64,000 bases of DNA from Paenibacillus protaetiae (GCF_004135365.1 NZ_CP035492.1:1736001-1800000), one strand, 5' to 3'; numbered from the stretch's first letter, positions 53,078 through 62,384 are shown. The notes: generated from the letters alone by a model not told the origin. Program-made: numbers and translations.

Positions 53078-54907
53078 ATGTCTAGCGCATTTACAACGCT
53101 TGGAGTTCATACGGAACTGGCACAGTTCCTTCGAAATAACGGCATTACGGAGCCGACTCCCGTCCAAACCCAAACAATCCCCCTCCTTCTGCAAGGGCAA
53201 GACGTCATTGCCCAGGCACAAACCGGGACGGGTAAAACGGTTGCTTTTATCGTGCCGATCCTGCAGCAAATCAACACGCAAAAAGATCAGGTTCAAGCAC
53301 TGATATTGACCCCGACGCGTGAACTTGCCATTCAAATTACCGGAGAGCTGAAAAAACTTGCTCCTGCTGTTGGCGCTTCCGTACTTGCCGCTTACGGCGG
53401 CCAGGATGTGGAGGCGCAAATTCGCAAGCTGAACAACGCCCCTCATATTATAGTAGCAACTCCAGGAAGACTGCTGGACCATATGCGCCGCGAAACGGTC
53501 AATTTGGGCAAGCTGAAAATGCTTGTTTTGGACGAAGCGGATCAAATGCTTCATATGGGATTTTTGCCCGAGGTTGAAACAATCGTGTCTCAGACGCCGA
53601 AAGCGCGTCAAACGATGCTGTTCTCTGCCACAATGCCGGATGCCATCAAACGTCTCGCCGGCGAATATATGAAATCGCCTGCCGATATTCGGATCAAAAC
53701 CGCACATGTGACGCTGGACAATATAAAGCAGCTTGTTCTCGAAACAACAGACCGGGCCAAGCAAGGCGCTCTCATCCGGCTTATCGAGCAGCACCGGCCG
53801 TATTTGGCAGTCGTATTTTGCAGAACCAAAATCCGCGCCAAAAAGCTGAATGAAGCGCTGCAGGACTACGGCATCGCCTCGGACGAACTGCATGGCGACC
53901 TGACGCAAGCGAAACGCGAGCAAGTGATGAAACGGTTCCGCGATGCCAAACTTCAAGTGCTTATCGCGACTGACGTTGCAGCACGCGGACTTGACGTAGA
54001 AGGCGTTACGCATGTATTTAACTATGACGTCCCGCAAGACAGCGAAATCTATATTCACCGGATCGGCCGCACCGGCCGCGCCGGGCAATCCGGGACAGCG
54101 ATTACACTGGCAACGCCTCGCGATCGCGGCACTGTGCAATTGATCGAGCGGAACATTAACGCGAGCCTGGAACGCCGCCGGCTGGAAGCGGACGGCGCCA
54201 TCGTGCGTGTAGACCGCGCGCAAGAAACAGCTGGCGGCCGTTCGCAGCGCGGCAGCAGCGGACGCGGGAACACTTCGCGCGCTGGCGGACGCGGCAAGCA
54301 GCGCGGCAACGCCCGCGGATTCGGCGACGCGGCGGGTTCTTCACGCGCTGGCGGCGACAGCCGCGGCAAACAGCGCGGCAACGCCCGCGGATTCGGCGAC
54401 GCGGCGGGTTCTTCGCGCGCTGACGGCGACAGCCGCGGCAAACAGCGCGGCAACGCCCGCGGATTCGGCGACACGGCGGGTTCTTCGCGCGCTGGCGGCG
54501 ACAGCCGCGGCAAGCAGCGCGGCAACGCCCGCGGATTCGGCGATGCGGCGGGTTCTTCGCGCGCTGGCGGCGACAGCCGCGGCAAGCAGTACGGCAACGC
54601 CCGCGGATTCGGCGACGCGGCGGGTTCTTCGCGCGCTGGCGGCGACAGCCGCGGCAAGCAGCGCGGCAACGCCCGCGGATTCGGCGATGCGGCGGGTTCT
54701 TCGCGCGCTGGCGGCGACAGCCGCGGCAAACGCGGGGCAAATTCGTCAGCGCCAAGCGGACCGCGCAGCTGGGCGACCGGACAGCAGCCGGCAGGCGCAG
54801 CCCAAAGCAGCGGCCGGAAACCGGCGGCCGGCGGCCGAAACGGCGGACGTTCCGGCGGCAGCGGGCGCGGAGCCGCTGGGAGACCAGGCGGCCGGCGCGG
54901 CAAATAA
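53078..54907 (+). CDS. DEAD-box RNA helicase with repetitive Arg/Gly-rich tail
   Basis: A 609-residue DEAD-box helicase. Motifs in order: PTPVQTQTIP (Q), AQTGTGKT (I), PTRELA (Ia), TPGRLLDH (Ib), LDEADQML (II), SAT (III), RGLDVEGVTHVFNYD (V) and HRIGRTGRAG (VI), within residues 1-365. The C-terminal 220 residues are a disordered RGG-like tail with six near-identical 24-residue repeats (see 54293-54724). It is related to CshA/DeaD and probably unwinds structured RNA in ribosome assembly or RNA decay. The length of the tail is set by a coding tandem repeat and may vary between strains. Confidence 0.93.
   Translation: MSSAFTTLGVHTELAQFLRNNGITEPTPVQTQTIPLLLQGQDVIAQAQTGTGKTVAFIVPILQQINTQKDQVQALILTPTRELAIQITGELKKLAPAVGASVLAAYGGQDVEAQIRKLNNAPHIIVATPGRLLDHMRRETVNLGKLKMLVLDEADQMLHMGFLPEVETIVSQTPKARQTMLFSATMPDAIKRLAGEYMKSPADIRIKTAHVTLDNIKQLVLETTDRAKQGALIRLIEQHRPYLAVVFCRTKIRAKKLNEALQDYGIASDELHGDLTQAKREQVMKRFRDAKLQVLIATDVAARGLDVEGVTHVFNYDVPQDSEIYIHRIGRTGRAGQSGTAITLATPRDRGTVQLIERNINASLERRRLEADGAIVRVDRAQETAGGRSQRGSSGRGNTSRAGGRGKQRGNARGFGDAAGSSRAGGDSRGKQRGNARGFGDAAGSSRADGDSRGKQRGNARGFGDTAGSSRAGGDSRGKQRGNARGFGDAAGSSRAGGDSRGKQYGNARGFGDAAGSSRAGGDSRGKQRGNARGFGDAAGSSRAGGDSRGKRGANSSAPSGPRSWATGQQPAGAAQSSGRKPAAGGRNGGRSGGSGRGAAGRPGGRRGK
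54293..54724 (+). repeat. 72-bp in-frame tandem repeat, six copies
   Basis: Six direct 72-base units encode a 24-residue unit beginning GKQRGNARGFGDAAGSSRAG. Copies differ by single bases (A to D in copy 2, A to T in copy 3, R to Y in copy 5). The reverse strand of this stretch is also open in two frames, an artefact of the G+C-rich repeat. Confidence 0.95.
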
Positions 54908-54913
54908 AATACG

Positions 54914-54946
54914 ATGGCACCTGCCTATGCTGCAGGTGCCATTTTT
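54914..54946 (+). terminator. Terminator of the DEAD-box helicase gene
   Basis: ATGGCACCTGC pairs with GCAGGTGCCAT, then TTTTTG. Confidence 0.85.
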
Positions 54947-55101
54947 GTATAAAAACAGTGCGTACAAACGCCTAAATTACTTCGCTTACGGATAAATGTC
55001 CATACCTATATCTCCGCTAATCATACAATACAGTATACCGGACGGCGGGATTCGCTCTGAAATGCCTGCCTCGGAAAAAAGATTTTAAAGGAGGAACAAA
55101 G

Positions 55102-55200
55102 ATGTCTGGTTACGGCGGTTATGGCACTGGTTCGTTTGGTTTTATTCTGGTTCTGTTCATCCTTTTGGTTATTATTATTTCAGTAGGGGTATGGCACTAA
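55102..55200 (+). CDS. YjcZ-family small sporulation protein (32 aa)
   Basis: A 32-residue protein: Gly/Tyr-rich start MSGYGGYGTGSFGFILVLFI and one membrane segment ending VWH. This matches the YjcZ-type small proteins found in spores of Bacillales. AAAGGAGG lies seven bases before the ATG. It stands alone, ended by the long hairpin at 55236. Confidence 0.85.
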   Translation: MSGYGGYGTGSFGFILVLFILLVIIISVGVWH

Positions 55201-55235
55201 TTACAGCACAGCCCCGGCCATTATGAACGCATCTT

Positions 55236-55288
55236 GTATAACCAAAGAAGACATCAGCCTTAGAGGCTGATGTCTTCTTTGGTTATAC
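55236..55288. terminator. Long bidirectional terminator
   Basis: A perfect 25-base inverted repeat (GTATAACCAAAGAAGACATC... with its complement) around a 3-nt loop. It lies between the convergent YjcZ-type and HAD genes and probably serves both. Confidence 0.85.
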
Positions 55289-55321
55289 GGTATATATGCA
55301 GCAATACCGCGCAGTTCCCCA

Positions 55322-56113
55322 TTATGCAAACTTGCGCAGCGCGTAAGCAACGCCTTCTTCTTCGTTGGACAACACCACATCGTCGGCTGCTTCCTTCACC
55401 CGGTCGGGCGAATTCGCCATGGCAAGGCCAAGTCCGGCAAATTCCAGCATGGCAATGTCATTATAGTAATTGCCGATCGCAAGCACCCGCTCAGGGGGGA
55501 TTCCGCGGGATTCCGCCAGCTGCTGAAGCGCCGCCCCTTTATTGGCATCCGGGTGCTGGACGTCGATAAAGAAATCTCCGCTCCGGATCAATTGCAGCTG
55601 CGGCGGCCATTCGCTCCAATCCGCTTCCACGCGGTCCATCTCTTCCTTGGAGCCAAAAACGGTAAATTTCAGCAGGCGGTCCGGCAGCTGATCATCCGGA
55701 CCAACCAGCATCGGCTGCGCGTAAAACCGGCTGTACATTTCCTCGGCTTCCGGCGTCATGCCCTCCACGAACATATCAAAAGCAGTATTATAATCAAAAT
55801 GGATGCCATGGCTGCGGCTGTATTCCAGGTACGGCTGCAGCAGCCGGTGTTCAATCGCATAATCATGCAGCACTTCCCGGTTGTCCGATAAAATGGTTGC
55901 CGCTCCGTTATGGGTAATGACTGTACCGCTCAGCCCAAGCTGCTCCAATACAGGCAATGCGCCGGACGGTCCGCGGCCGGTGCAAAGCACAATTTCAGCA
56001 CCTCCTGCCGCAGCCTCCCGAACCGCCTCTCTCGTTTGCTCCGTCAGCTCATGATGGTCGGTAAGCAAAGTGCCGTCTACATCCAATGCAATCAGATCAA
56101 ATTTTCTCTCCAC
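55322..56113 (-). CDS. HAD-superfamily Cof-type phosphatase
   Basis: A 263-residue Cof/YkrA-type HAD hydrolase. Motif I is LIALDVDGTLL (nucleophile Asp), motif II LCTGRGPSG, motif III Lys in the middle (DRLLKFTVFG), and motif IV VLAIGNYYNDIAMLEFAGLG. Motif IV usually reads GDxxND; here the first Asp is Asn, while the second Asp is kept. The C2-type cap lies at about 85-190. Likely a phosphatase of sugar phosphates or cofactors in the cytosol. It is translated from a GTG after GGAAGGG. Confidence 0.88.
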   Translation of the reverse strand: MERKFDLIALDVDGTLLTDHHELTEQTREAVREAAAGGAEIVLCTGRGPSGALPVLEQLGLSGTVITHNGAATILSDNREVLHDYAIEHRLLQPYLEYSRSHGIHFDYNTAFDMFVEGMTPEAEEMYSRFYAQPMLVGPDDQLPDRLLKFTVFGSKEEMDRVEADWSEWPPQLQLIRSGDFFIDVQHPDANKGAALQQLAESRGIPPERVLAIGNYYNDIAMLEFAGLGLAMANSPDRVKEAADDVVLSNEEEGVAYALRKFA

Positions 56114-56168
56114 TATGTTTCGCCCTTCCTCTCTCTTTTTGGTTATGAAACAAAAAAAAGCTTGCCCG

Positions 56169-56933
56169 CTACGCCTTCAAGACGCCGGCGCTGCGATGGG
56201 CGCGGAGCCGTTCCACTTCCTCTTCGGTCAGCTCCCGGTAAGTCCCTTCCTCGAGATCGTCATCCAGCGTCAGCGGTCCCATCGCCACCCGCTTCAAATA
56301 AACCACTTTTTTACCGACCGCTTCGAACATTCGCTTCACCTGATGAAACTTTCCTTCTTTAATCGTCAGCGAGATGGTTGACATCACTTGCCCATCTTCC
56401 GCTGTCTTTTGCTTCAGCACATGCAGGCTGGCCGGCATTGTCTTGTAGCCGTCATCCAGCACGACGCCTTCTGTAAAAGCAGCTTTGTCCCCTTCGCCAA
56501 CATCCCCTTCGACAACCGCCTCATACGTTTTGTCGACATGCTTGCGGGGAGAAAGCAGATCGTGGGCGAGCTGCCCGTCATTCGTGAGCAGCAGCAGCCC
56601 TACCGTATCCTTGTCCAGCCGGCCTACAGGAAACGGCGACAGCAGCCGGTCCTCATCCTCCAGCAGATCAATAACCGTCCGTTCGCGGCCGTCTTCCGTT
56701 GCGGATATGACTCCCGGAGGCTTATTCATCATAAGATAAACGGTATCCCTGTATACAACAGGTTCTCCATGAAACGTCACCTGCTGCGTATCAGGGTCCA
56801 CAATCAATCCGCTGTCCTTGGCGGTTTTGCCGTCAACGGCAACCGCTCCTTGCTTGACCGCTTTTTTGATTTCGCTGCGCGAGCCCAGTCCCATATTGGA
56901 AAGAAGCTTGTCGAGACGCAACTTTTTTGCCAC
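56169..56933 (-). CDS. rsuA: 16S rRNA pseudouridine synthase, RsuA family
   Basis: A 254-residue protein with an N-terminal S4 RNA-binding domain (LRLDKLLSNMGLGSRSEIKK) and the RsuA catalytic domain, where GRLDKDTVGLLLLTNDG holds the catalytic Asp. HQVKRMFEAVGKKVVYLKR closes the fold. It converts a specific 16S rRNA uridine (516 in E. coli numbering) to pseudouridine. The GTG start follows GGAGG and lies directly at the rsmF stop, so the two rRNA-modifying genes are one operon. Confidence 0.88.
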   Translation of the reverse strand: MAKKLRLDKLLSNMGLGSRSEIKKAVKQGAVAVDGKTAKDSGLIVDPDTQQVTFHGEPVVYRDTVYLMMNKPPGVISATEDGRERTVIDLLEDEDRLLSPFPVGRLDKDTVGLLLLTNDGQLAHDLLSPRKHVDKTYEAVVEGDVGEGDKAAFTEGVVLDDGYKTMPASLHVLKQKTAEDGQVMSTISLTIKEGKFHQVKRMFEAVGKKVVYLKRVAMGPLTLDDDLEEGTYRELTEEEVERLRAHRSAGVLKA

Positions 56934-58592
56934 TTACATCCTCCTCCATCCTGCAGGCAGCTTGTTTTTGACCATGCCGGCCGCATAAACGCCCCAGCCA
57001 AGCGGATAACCGTCCGCACAAATAAGCACATAACCCTTGAACTTATCCTTCTGTACGGAAGAATCCGCAGTAATCAGCTCATCCGGCTCCACAAACAACG
57101 TTTCCCCGCGCAAATAGCGAAAAACTTGCGGATCTTCAGCCGGCCAATTTAATGACACAGATGCTTCCCGCTGCGTTAAACCCATCGCCAGCGCTTGGGA
57201 TGGCGTAAATTTGCCGTTATCTACGCCGCCGATCAGCCACCCTGACCGAACGACTTTAAGCCCGTCGAGGGATGGCATGCCAAGCGGCTGCAAATATACA
57301 AGCGATCCAAATAAGTAAATCTGCATCTCCTGCTGCCGCTGAAACAACAGCTGCTCCGATGCAAACCGCTCCCACAGCTGCTCAGGCGCAGCACCTTCTT
57401 CTTTCGTGGAAAGCCGTTTGAAAGCGCCTTTTCCTTTTGCCCCGCCGCGCGGAACGGACGCATTCAGGCGTCCGCCGCGGTCATCACGGCGTTTCTTGCC
57501 GCCCCGTTGATCCGGTGCAGGTTCGAATCGAGCGTCCCGATGATCAGGGTTCTCCGTTATGATATGGCCCCGGATGTCCCATGCAGCCTGCGCCGTTTCT
57601 GCTACAGCATCCCTATTCTCCGGTGCGGCTTCGCCCGGTTTCTTGCGAAGCACAGCTGCATAATGGCCTTCGCCATGGATCAAATACGGCCATAACCGTA
57701 CCGTGCCTTGCGTTTCTGCCACATTTCGCTGCCATTCGCCTGCTTCGTAACCGGGCTCCGTTTCATCCGCCCAATCCGGACGCCCTTCCGTCCAGCCGTA
57801 ATTGGGATCAACCGGCACAACTTCGAAATCAGGCCGGTCCGCCAAAAACTTGGCGATTTGCCGTTCGTTTTCTTCCGGCGCAAACGTGCAGGTCGAATAA
57901 ACCAGCTTGCCGCCGGGCGCCAGCAGCTCCGCCGCATGCCGCAAAATATGATGCTGCATAACCGAGCAGCGCTCTACGGAATGCGATTCCCAGGACTGCA
58001 CCATCGCCTCGTCTTTTCGGAACATCCCTTCGCCCGAACAAGGGGCGTCCACCAGAATCCGGTCGAACCAGCCCCGAAAAACCGTTACAAGCGAAGCCGG
58101 CTCTTCATTCAGGACAACGGCGTTGCGCACACCGGCAAGCTCGATATTTTTGGCCAGCGGCTTCGTTCTTTCCCTGGCGTTGTCATTGGTGACAAGTACG
58201 CCTTTGCCTTGCAGCTTGCCGGCAATTTGCGTCGATTTGCCGCCCGGCGCCGCACATAAATCAAGCACGCGGTGGCCCGGCTGTACATCCAGCAGCTCCA
58301 CGGGCGCCATGGCGCTTGGCTCCTGGATATAATAAAGGCCGGCATGATAATGAGGATGTCTGGCAGGCCTGTCCTCTCCGTTATAGTAGAACCCTTCCGG
58401 CGCCCACGGTACCGATTTGGTGCTGTGCCCGATCGGAGACAGCTCCTTCCACTGGCCAGCCGTTATTTTTAGCGGGTTAACTCTTAATCCGTACAGCCTT
58501 GGTTCATCATAAGATGCGATAAAACGATCAAAATCGCCCTTGAGCAGCTGCTTCATCCGCTCGACAAACAATAGCGGCAGACTGACTGTCAT
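56934..58592 (-). CDS. rsmF: rRNA cytosine-C5 methyltransferase, RsmB/NOP family (RsmF-like)
   Basis: A 552-residue enzyme. The SAM site is VLDLCAAPGGKSTQIAGKL (about 105-125), then ILVDAPCSGEGMFRKDE with the first catalytic Cys and VYSTCTFAPEENE with the second. The C-terminal half has a basic Gly-rich linker and the RsmF-type PUA-like domain (YLRGETLFVEP; GYPLGWGVYAAGMVKNKLPA). It methylates a 16S rRNA cytidine. AGGAGG precedes the ATG. First gene of the operon with the pseudouridine synthase. Confidence 0.9.
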   Translation of the reverse strand: MTVSLPLLFVERMKQLLKGDFDRFIASYDEPRLYGLRVNPLKITAGQWKELSPIGHSTKSVPWAPEGFYYNGEDRPARHPHYHAGLYYIQEPSAMAPVELLDVQPGHRVLDLCAAPGGKSTQIAGKLQGKGVLVTNDNARERTKPLAKNIELAGVRNAVVLNEEPASLVTVFRGWFDRILVDAPCSGEGMFRKDEAMVQSWESHSVERCSVMQHHILRHAAELLAPGGKLVYSTCTFAPEENERQIAKFLADRPDFEVVPVDPNYGWTEGRPDWADETEPGYEAGEWQRNVAETQGTVRLWPYLIHGEGHYAAVLRKKPGEAAPENRDAVAETAQAAWDIRGHIITENPDHRDARFEPAPDQRGGKKRRDDRGGRLNASVPRGGAKGKGAFKRLSTKEEGAAPEQLWERFASEQLLFQRQQEMQIYLFGSLVYLQPLGMPSLDGLKVVRSGWLIGGVDNGKFTPSQALAMGLTQREASVSLNWPAEDPQVFRYLRGETLFVEPDELITADSSVQKDKFKGYVLICADGYPLGWGVYAAGMVKNKLPAGWRRM

Positions 58593-58652
58593 GTTGTGAG
58601 ATCCTCCTACTTCCTGCTTATGTCCGGCGAACCTGCGCGCGCCTTAATGGAA

Positions 58653-58701
58653 AAGCTAAACCCCAGTCCGCTTGGCAGCAGCGTTGCTGGAGGTTTAGCT
58701 T
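58653..58701 (-). terminator. Terminator after relQ
   Basis: AAGCTAAACC pairs with GGTTTAGCTT, with an inner CCAG/CTGG and GCAGCA/TTGCTG stem. It starts at the relQ stop and lies upstream of rsmF on the same strand. Confidence 0.75.
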
Positions 58702-58702
58702 A

Positions 58703-59509
58703 TTAAGTCGTGCCGTTGTTCTTTTTTGCACGGATAATTGCCGCTTCAAGTTCATTGGAAAGCTGGTCCAGGCCGTATAAATCTTCGCTTTCCCACAGCT
58801 CCTTGAATTTCAACTGGAACTGTGCAGCTTCCCGCACTCTGCGGTAAAAGTACAAATCCTGGATATGGTTCAGCACTTTGGATACGACGTTCGAACGCTC
58901 TTCAAAATCACGCTGCGAATCCAATATTTCATGCCGGATGCTCGACATCTCCTCATCCAGCTTAAATGCGGCTTCCGATGCGTTTTTTAAGCGGAGCCGA
59001 ACATCCTCCGGCAGCGCCTCTTTATATTTATAGTTAAGGGAATGCTCAATCGTCGCCCAAAAATTCATCGCCAGTGTGCGGATTTGAATTTCAGCCAGCA
59101 CATCTTTTTGTCCCAATGCGGTTTGCACCGGATATTTGACGATCATATGGTAGCTCCGGTAGCCGCTTTCCTTAAAATTCGTTATATAATCCTTTTCATA
59201 GACGAGCGCCAAATCTTTGCGGCTTCTAATCAGCTCCGCCACCCGGCGGATATCGTCTACGAACTGGCACATGATCCGGATTCCCGCTATATCTTCAATG
59301 CCTTGCTCAAGCTGGTCAGGCGGAACGTTCAAACGTTTCGCTTTCTCCAGGACGCTTGAAATTTTTTTCACTCGGCCGGTGACAAACTCTATCGGCGCAT
59401 AAGCTTCACGCATCTTCAGTTCACTGCGCATCGTCTTAAATTTCACTTTCATTTCCTCAACCGCTTGCTCATACGGCTGTAAAAATAGATTCCAATCTCT
59501 TCCGTCCAT
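58703..59509 (-). CDS. relQ: Small (p)ppGpp synthetase, RelQ/SAS1 type
   Basis: A 268-residue protein with only the RelA/SpoT synthetase domain: IEFVTGRVKKISSVLEKAKR, DIAGIRIMCQFVDDIRRVAE, NFKESGYRSYHMIVKYPVQT (the GYRSYH motif) and LAEIQIRTLAMNFWATIEHS with the catalytic Glu. It lacks the hydrolase, TGS and ACT domains. The C-terminal helices are those that form the SAS1 tetramer. It makes ppGpp or pppGpp from GDP/GTP and ATP during stress. GGAGG precedes the ATG. Confidence 0.93.
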   Translation of the reverse strand: MDGRDWNLFLQPYEQAVEEMKVKFKTMRSELKMREAYAPIEFVTGRVKKISSVLEKAKRLNVPPDQLEQGIEDIAGIRIMCQFVDDIRRVAELIRSRKDLALVYEKDYITNFKESGYRSYHMIVKYPVQTALGQKDVLAEIQIRTLAMNFWATIEHSLNYKYKEALPEDVRLRLKNASEAAFKLDEEMSSIRHEILDSQRDFEERSNVVSKVLNHIQDLYFYRRVREAAQFQLKFKELWESEDLYGLDQLSNELEAAIIRAKKNNGTT

Positions 59510-59526
59510 CCGGCCGCCTCCAATCC

Positions 59527-60624
59527 TTAATGATGATCTGCGCCTACTGCCTCGGCAATGTTGCGGTAGCCGTCTTTTCTAAGCAGCTGAACCAGTCCGC
59601 CCGTTATCTCCCGCACCACGTCCGGGCCTTTGTAGATCAGGGCTGTATAAATTTCAACCAAGGATGCACCAGCGCGAATTTTATCGTATGCGTCAGCTGC
59701 TGTAAAAATGCCTCCGGAGCCAATAATGGGCAGCTGGCCTCCCGTTTGTCGGTAAACGAAACGGATAACTTCCGTTGAACGTTCCCGGAGCGGCTTGCCG
59801 CTTAACCCGCCGGTTTCCGCTTTATTGGCATGCGTCAGCCCATCGCGGGATATTGTCGTATTTGTTGCGATAATGCCCGATACGCCGCTCTCCTGGATGG
59901 CTGCAACCGTCAGCTCCAGCTGTTCGTCCGTCATATCCGGCGCAATCTTCACCAGAACAGGCTTCGCATGCTTGCCGGACCGGGACGCCTGACGGCCGAT
60001 TTCCTCTTTCACTGCGGAAAGCAGCGTGCGAAGCTCATCGCCATGCTGCAAAGCGCGCAAATCCGGCGTATTCGGCGAGCTGATATTGACAACAAAAAAG
60101 TCGCCGTGCTCGTATAATGCTCGAATACAAGCCTGATAGTCTTCATGCGCCAGCTCATTTGGCGTCACTTTGTTTTTGCCGATATTGACTGCAATCGGTA
60201 TGCGGTGCAGCTTGCGCCGAGCCAGCTGGCGGGCCATCGCTTCTACGCCGTCATTGTTGAAGCCCATCCGGTTCACCAGCGCTTCATCCGGCGGAAGCCG
60301 GAACAGCCTTGGCAGCTCGTTGCCCGCCTGCCCTTTTGGCGTAACGGTTCCCACTTCCATAAATCCTAGGCCAATACTCGTAAAGCCATCTGTCGCTTTC
60401 CCGTTTTTGTCCAGCCCTGCCGCCAGCCCCACCGGATGCGGAAAATGAAGCCCAAACAAATCGGTTGCCAGCTCAGGCGTTTCCTTGACGCCGTATAAAG
60501 CGTGCAGAATGCCATTTACACCGGGAATGCCGTTAGCCGTATGCAAGCCGTCTATTACGAGATGATGCGCTTTCTCCGCATCCATCCGGAATAATAAAGG
60601 CTTCGCCATATGTTTATATAACAA
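59527..60624 (-). CDS. pyrD: Dihydroorotate dehydrogenase, class 2 (quinone type)
   Basis: A 365-residue membrane-associated flavoprotein: AKPLLFRMDAEKAHHLVIDG (quinone-tunnel helices), FPHPVGLAAGLDKNGKATDG, VGTVTPKGQAGNELPRLFRL, VNISSPNTPDLRAL with the catalytic Ser, and GSGGIFTAADAYDKIRAGAS. It oxidises dihydroorotate to orotate in pyrimidine synthesis using quinone. The class 2 type is less usual than class 1 in Bacillales. The TTG at 60624 follows GGAG by ten bases; it gives the normal N-terminus, and longer starts do not. Confidence 0.93.
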   Translation of the reverse strand: MLYKHMAKPLLFRMDAEKAHHLVIDGLHTANGIPGVNGILHALYGVKETPELATDLFGLHFPHPVGLAAGLDKNGKATDGFTSIGLGFMEVGTVTPKGQAGNELPRLFRLPPDEALVNRMGFNNDGVEAMARQLARRKLHRIPIAVNIGKNKVTPNELAHEDYQACIRALYEHGDFFVVNISSPNTPDLRALQHGDELRTLLSAVKEEIGRQASRSGKHAKPVLVKIAPDMTDEQLELTVAAIQESGVSGIIATNTTISRDGLTHANKAETGGLSGKPLRERSTEVIRFVYRQTGGQLPIIGSGGIFTAADAYDKIRAGASLVEIYTALIYKGPDVVREITGGLVQLLRKDGYRNIAEAVGADHH

Positions 60625-60795
60625 CTTTCTTTCACTCCGTTCTAAGATGTTTGTCCTAACTGACAGTTTATCTTTTTTAAAGGAAAAAAGAAAGAGCAAG
60701 GTGCACGGAATAAGGCTGTTTTGCGTTGCAGCCCTTAGAGAAAACGGTTACAATAATAGCATCTATTTTATGCCTAAAAGAAAGGTTGATGGCCT

Positions 60796-60933
60796 GTGAG
60801 CAACACAAAACGGAAGCCGCCGGTAATGAAAGCAAAACAAAATGAGACCTTGAACAAAAAAGGCCTCATTTGGACGGGTTCGATATTTGGTGTCGTGCTG
60901 ATTGCCGTAGTGGTATTGCTTCTAGTTCAATAA
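60796..60933 (+). CDS. Small membrane protein (45 aa)
   Basis: A 45-residue frame from a GTG: a basic N-terminus (SNTKRKPPVMKAKQNE) and one membrane segment (LIWTGSIFGVVLIAVVVLLL). AAAGG precedes the GTG. It is divergent from pyrD and converges on the L,D-transpeptidase gene. No family is recognised; the composition looks genuine. Confidence 0.55.
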   Translation: MSNTKRKPPVMKAKQNETLNKKGLIWTGSIFGVVLIAVVVLLLVQ

Positions 60934-60937
60934 CGGG

Positions 60938-62314
60938 TTATCCTAGCCAGCTGTATTTATGATGAGGATTGGTTTCGTCCTGGACAGGCTTTAGCCGGAA
61001 TCGGGTTTCCGGCGCTGGAGCAGGTTTAGGCGGCATCAATCCTTTTTGTATCGTCACTTTTGTTCCAAGCGGCACCAAATCATACAGTTCCTCCAAATCC
61101 GCCCGCTCCATTCGGATACAGCCAAGCGATTCATCTTCGCCGATGCTGTCAGGCTCGTCGGTGCCATGAATGGCGTAAGGTCCGTCCGACAGCTCCATCC
61201 CCCGGCTGCCGTATGGGCCTTTGTCCGTTCCGTTCGGATTTTTAACCTTTTCGGTAATGGTAAACGTCCCCTCCGGCGTCTTATTCCCGCCAAGCCCGAC
61301 CGGATAGCTTCTGACCATAATATCTCCGCTGACGACGGCAAGCCGATGTTTCGCAGGGTCAACTACGATCTGCAGCTCGGTCCGCCACTGCTTGTCCGCC
61401 GGTACGATGCCGGAACCGCTGCCGGGCGCCGGCTGCTGCTGGACGCCGGCTGCCAGCGCTTTCACGTTTTGATCAACGGCCAATTGCTGCATAAGCGGCG
61501 CAAACATTGCCGCCATGCCTTCTTTTTCTCCTGCTATGTAGTTATTCGGGTAAGACCCGATTAAATCAGACAACGATGCCGGCATCGACCCTTGCTGATG
61601 AAAATAAGCGATGATAGCGCTGGACAGCACCCATCGCAGCTCCTGCTCTGCGCTCCAATGCTTCAGCACCTTCACCATCGGCGCAGAGTCCGCCGGTTTG
61701 CAATTGCAGGATGCCGGGTCATACATTGCCACTTCCCATTGCCCGTCCGGCTTTTCTTTTTGCGTGGACAATAAGAGCTTTGTGCGTCCTTGCCATAAAC
61801 GCCATGCCCCATCCTCTTCCATCTGCGCTGCCAGCACGGTCCCGGCGCGGCCGCTTTCCGCAGCAGCTAACTCCAATGCCGCGCCAAGCGGCTTCTTCTC
61901 GGCACGTTTCGTGAAGACAACCGCTGGAGGAGCCTGCTGCTGCAATGCTGATTCCGCAGCCGTATGTACGGCGGCGGCTTGCGGCCGCTTATCCCGCTCC
62001 ACAGGGCTTGCTTGCAAGCCGGAAAGCAGCAGCAGCAATAATGCAAGCACAACCGACTTTAGCCGGAAGCGCCTTTGCCGGCCGCGCTCCTTCCACTTTT
62101 GAAGCTGCTCCAGCTCCTGCTCTACCGCAACAAGCGGATGCATTTTCCGTTCAAATGCTTCATACACTTCTCCGGCTTCCAAATAACAGTAATTCGCTTT
62201 GGATAACTTGCCTTGCTCTTCATATTGCTTGCCAAGCAAATACCAGGCCATCCGGTTGCCGGGATGCCGTTTGACAAAGCTCTTTAAATAATAAATATGT
62301 TCACGGTCCTCCAT
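60938..62314 (-). CDS. L,D-transpeptidase (YkuD) with TPR-like cytosolic head
   Basis: A 458-residue protein. Residues 1-60 look like one or two TPR helices (HPGNRMAWYLLGKQYEEQGK). After a basic stretch, a membrane segment lies at about 88-104 (LKSVVLALLLLLLSGLQ). A long exported linker leads to a YkuD domain (about 315-425): VDPAKHRLAVVSGD, YAIHGTDEPDSIGEDESLGC with the catalytic Cys and IRM. It should crosslink peptidoglycan outside the membrane. The cytosolic head is unusual for this family. The ATG at 62314 follows AAGGAG. Confidence 0.88.
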   Translation of the reverse strand: MEDREHIYYLKSFVKRHPGNRMAWYLLGKQYEEQGKLSKANYCYLEAGEVYEAFERKMHPLVAVEQELEQLQKWKERGRQRRFRLKSVVLALLLLLLSGLQASPVERDKRPQAAAVHTAAESALQQQAPPAVVFTKRAEKKPLGAALELAAAESGRAGTVLAAQMEEDGAWRLWQGRTKLLLSTQKEKPDGQWEVAMYDPASCNCKPADSAPMVKVLKHWSAEQELRWVLSSAIIAYFHQQGSMPASLSDLIGSYPNNYIAGEKEGMAAMFAPLMQQLAVDQNVKALAAGVQQQPAPGSGSGIVPADKQWRTELQIVVDPAKHRLAVVSGDIMVRSYPVGLGGNKTPEGTFTITEKVKNPNGTDKGPYGSRGMELSDGPYAIHGTDEPDSIGEDESLGCIRMERADLEELYDLVPLGTKVTIQKGLMPPKPAPAPETRFRLKPVQDETNPHHKYSWLG

Positions 62315-62384
62315 AACACCGCTCCTTAACCATGTCATACGATAGTTATCGGCAAAAAGACGGCATTTCGTTGCACTTCCGTTT

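Noticed and set aside
54055-54920. Long open frames antisense to the DEAD-box helicase tail
   Set aside because: They are by-products of the G+C-rich 72-bp repeat and encode only Arg/Pro/Ala-rich sequence without start signals.
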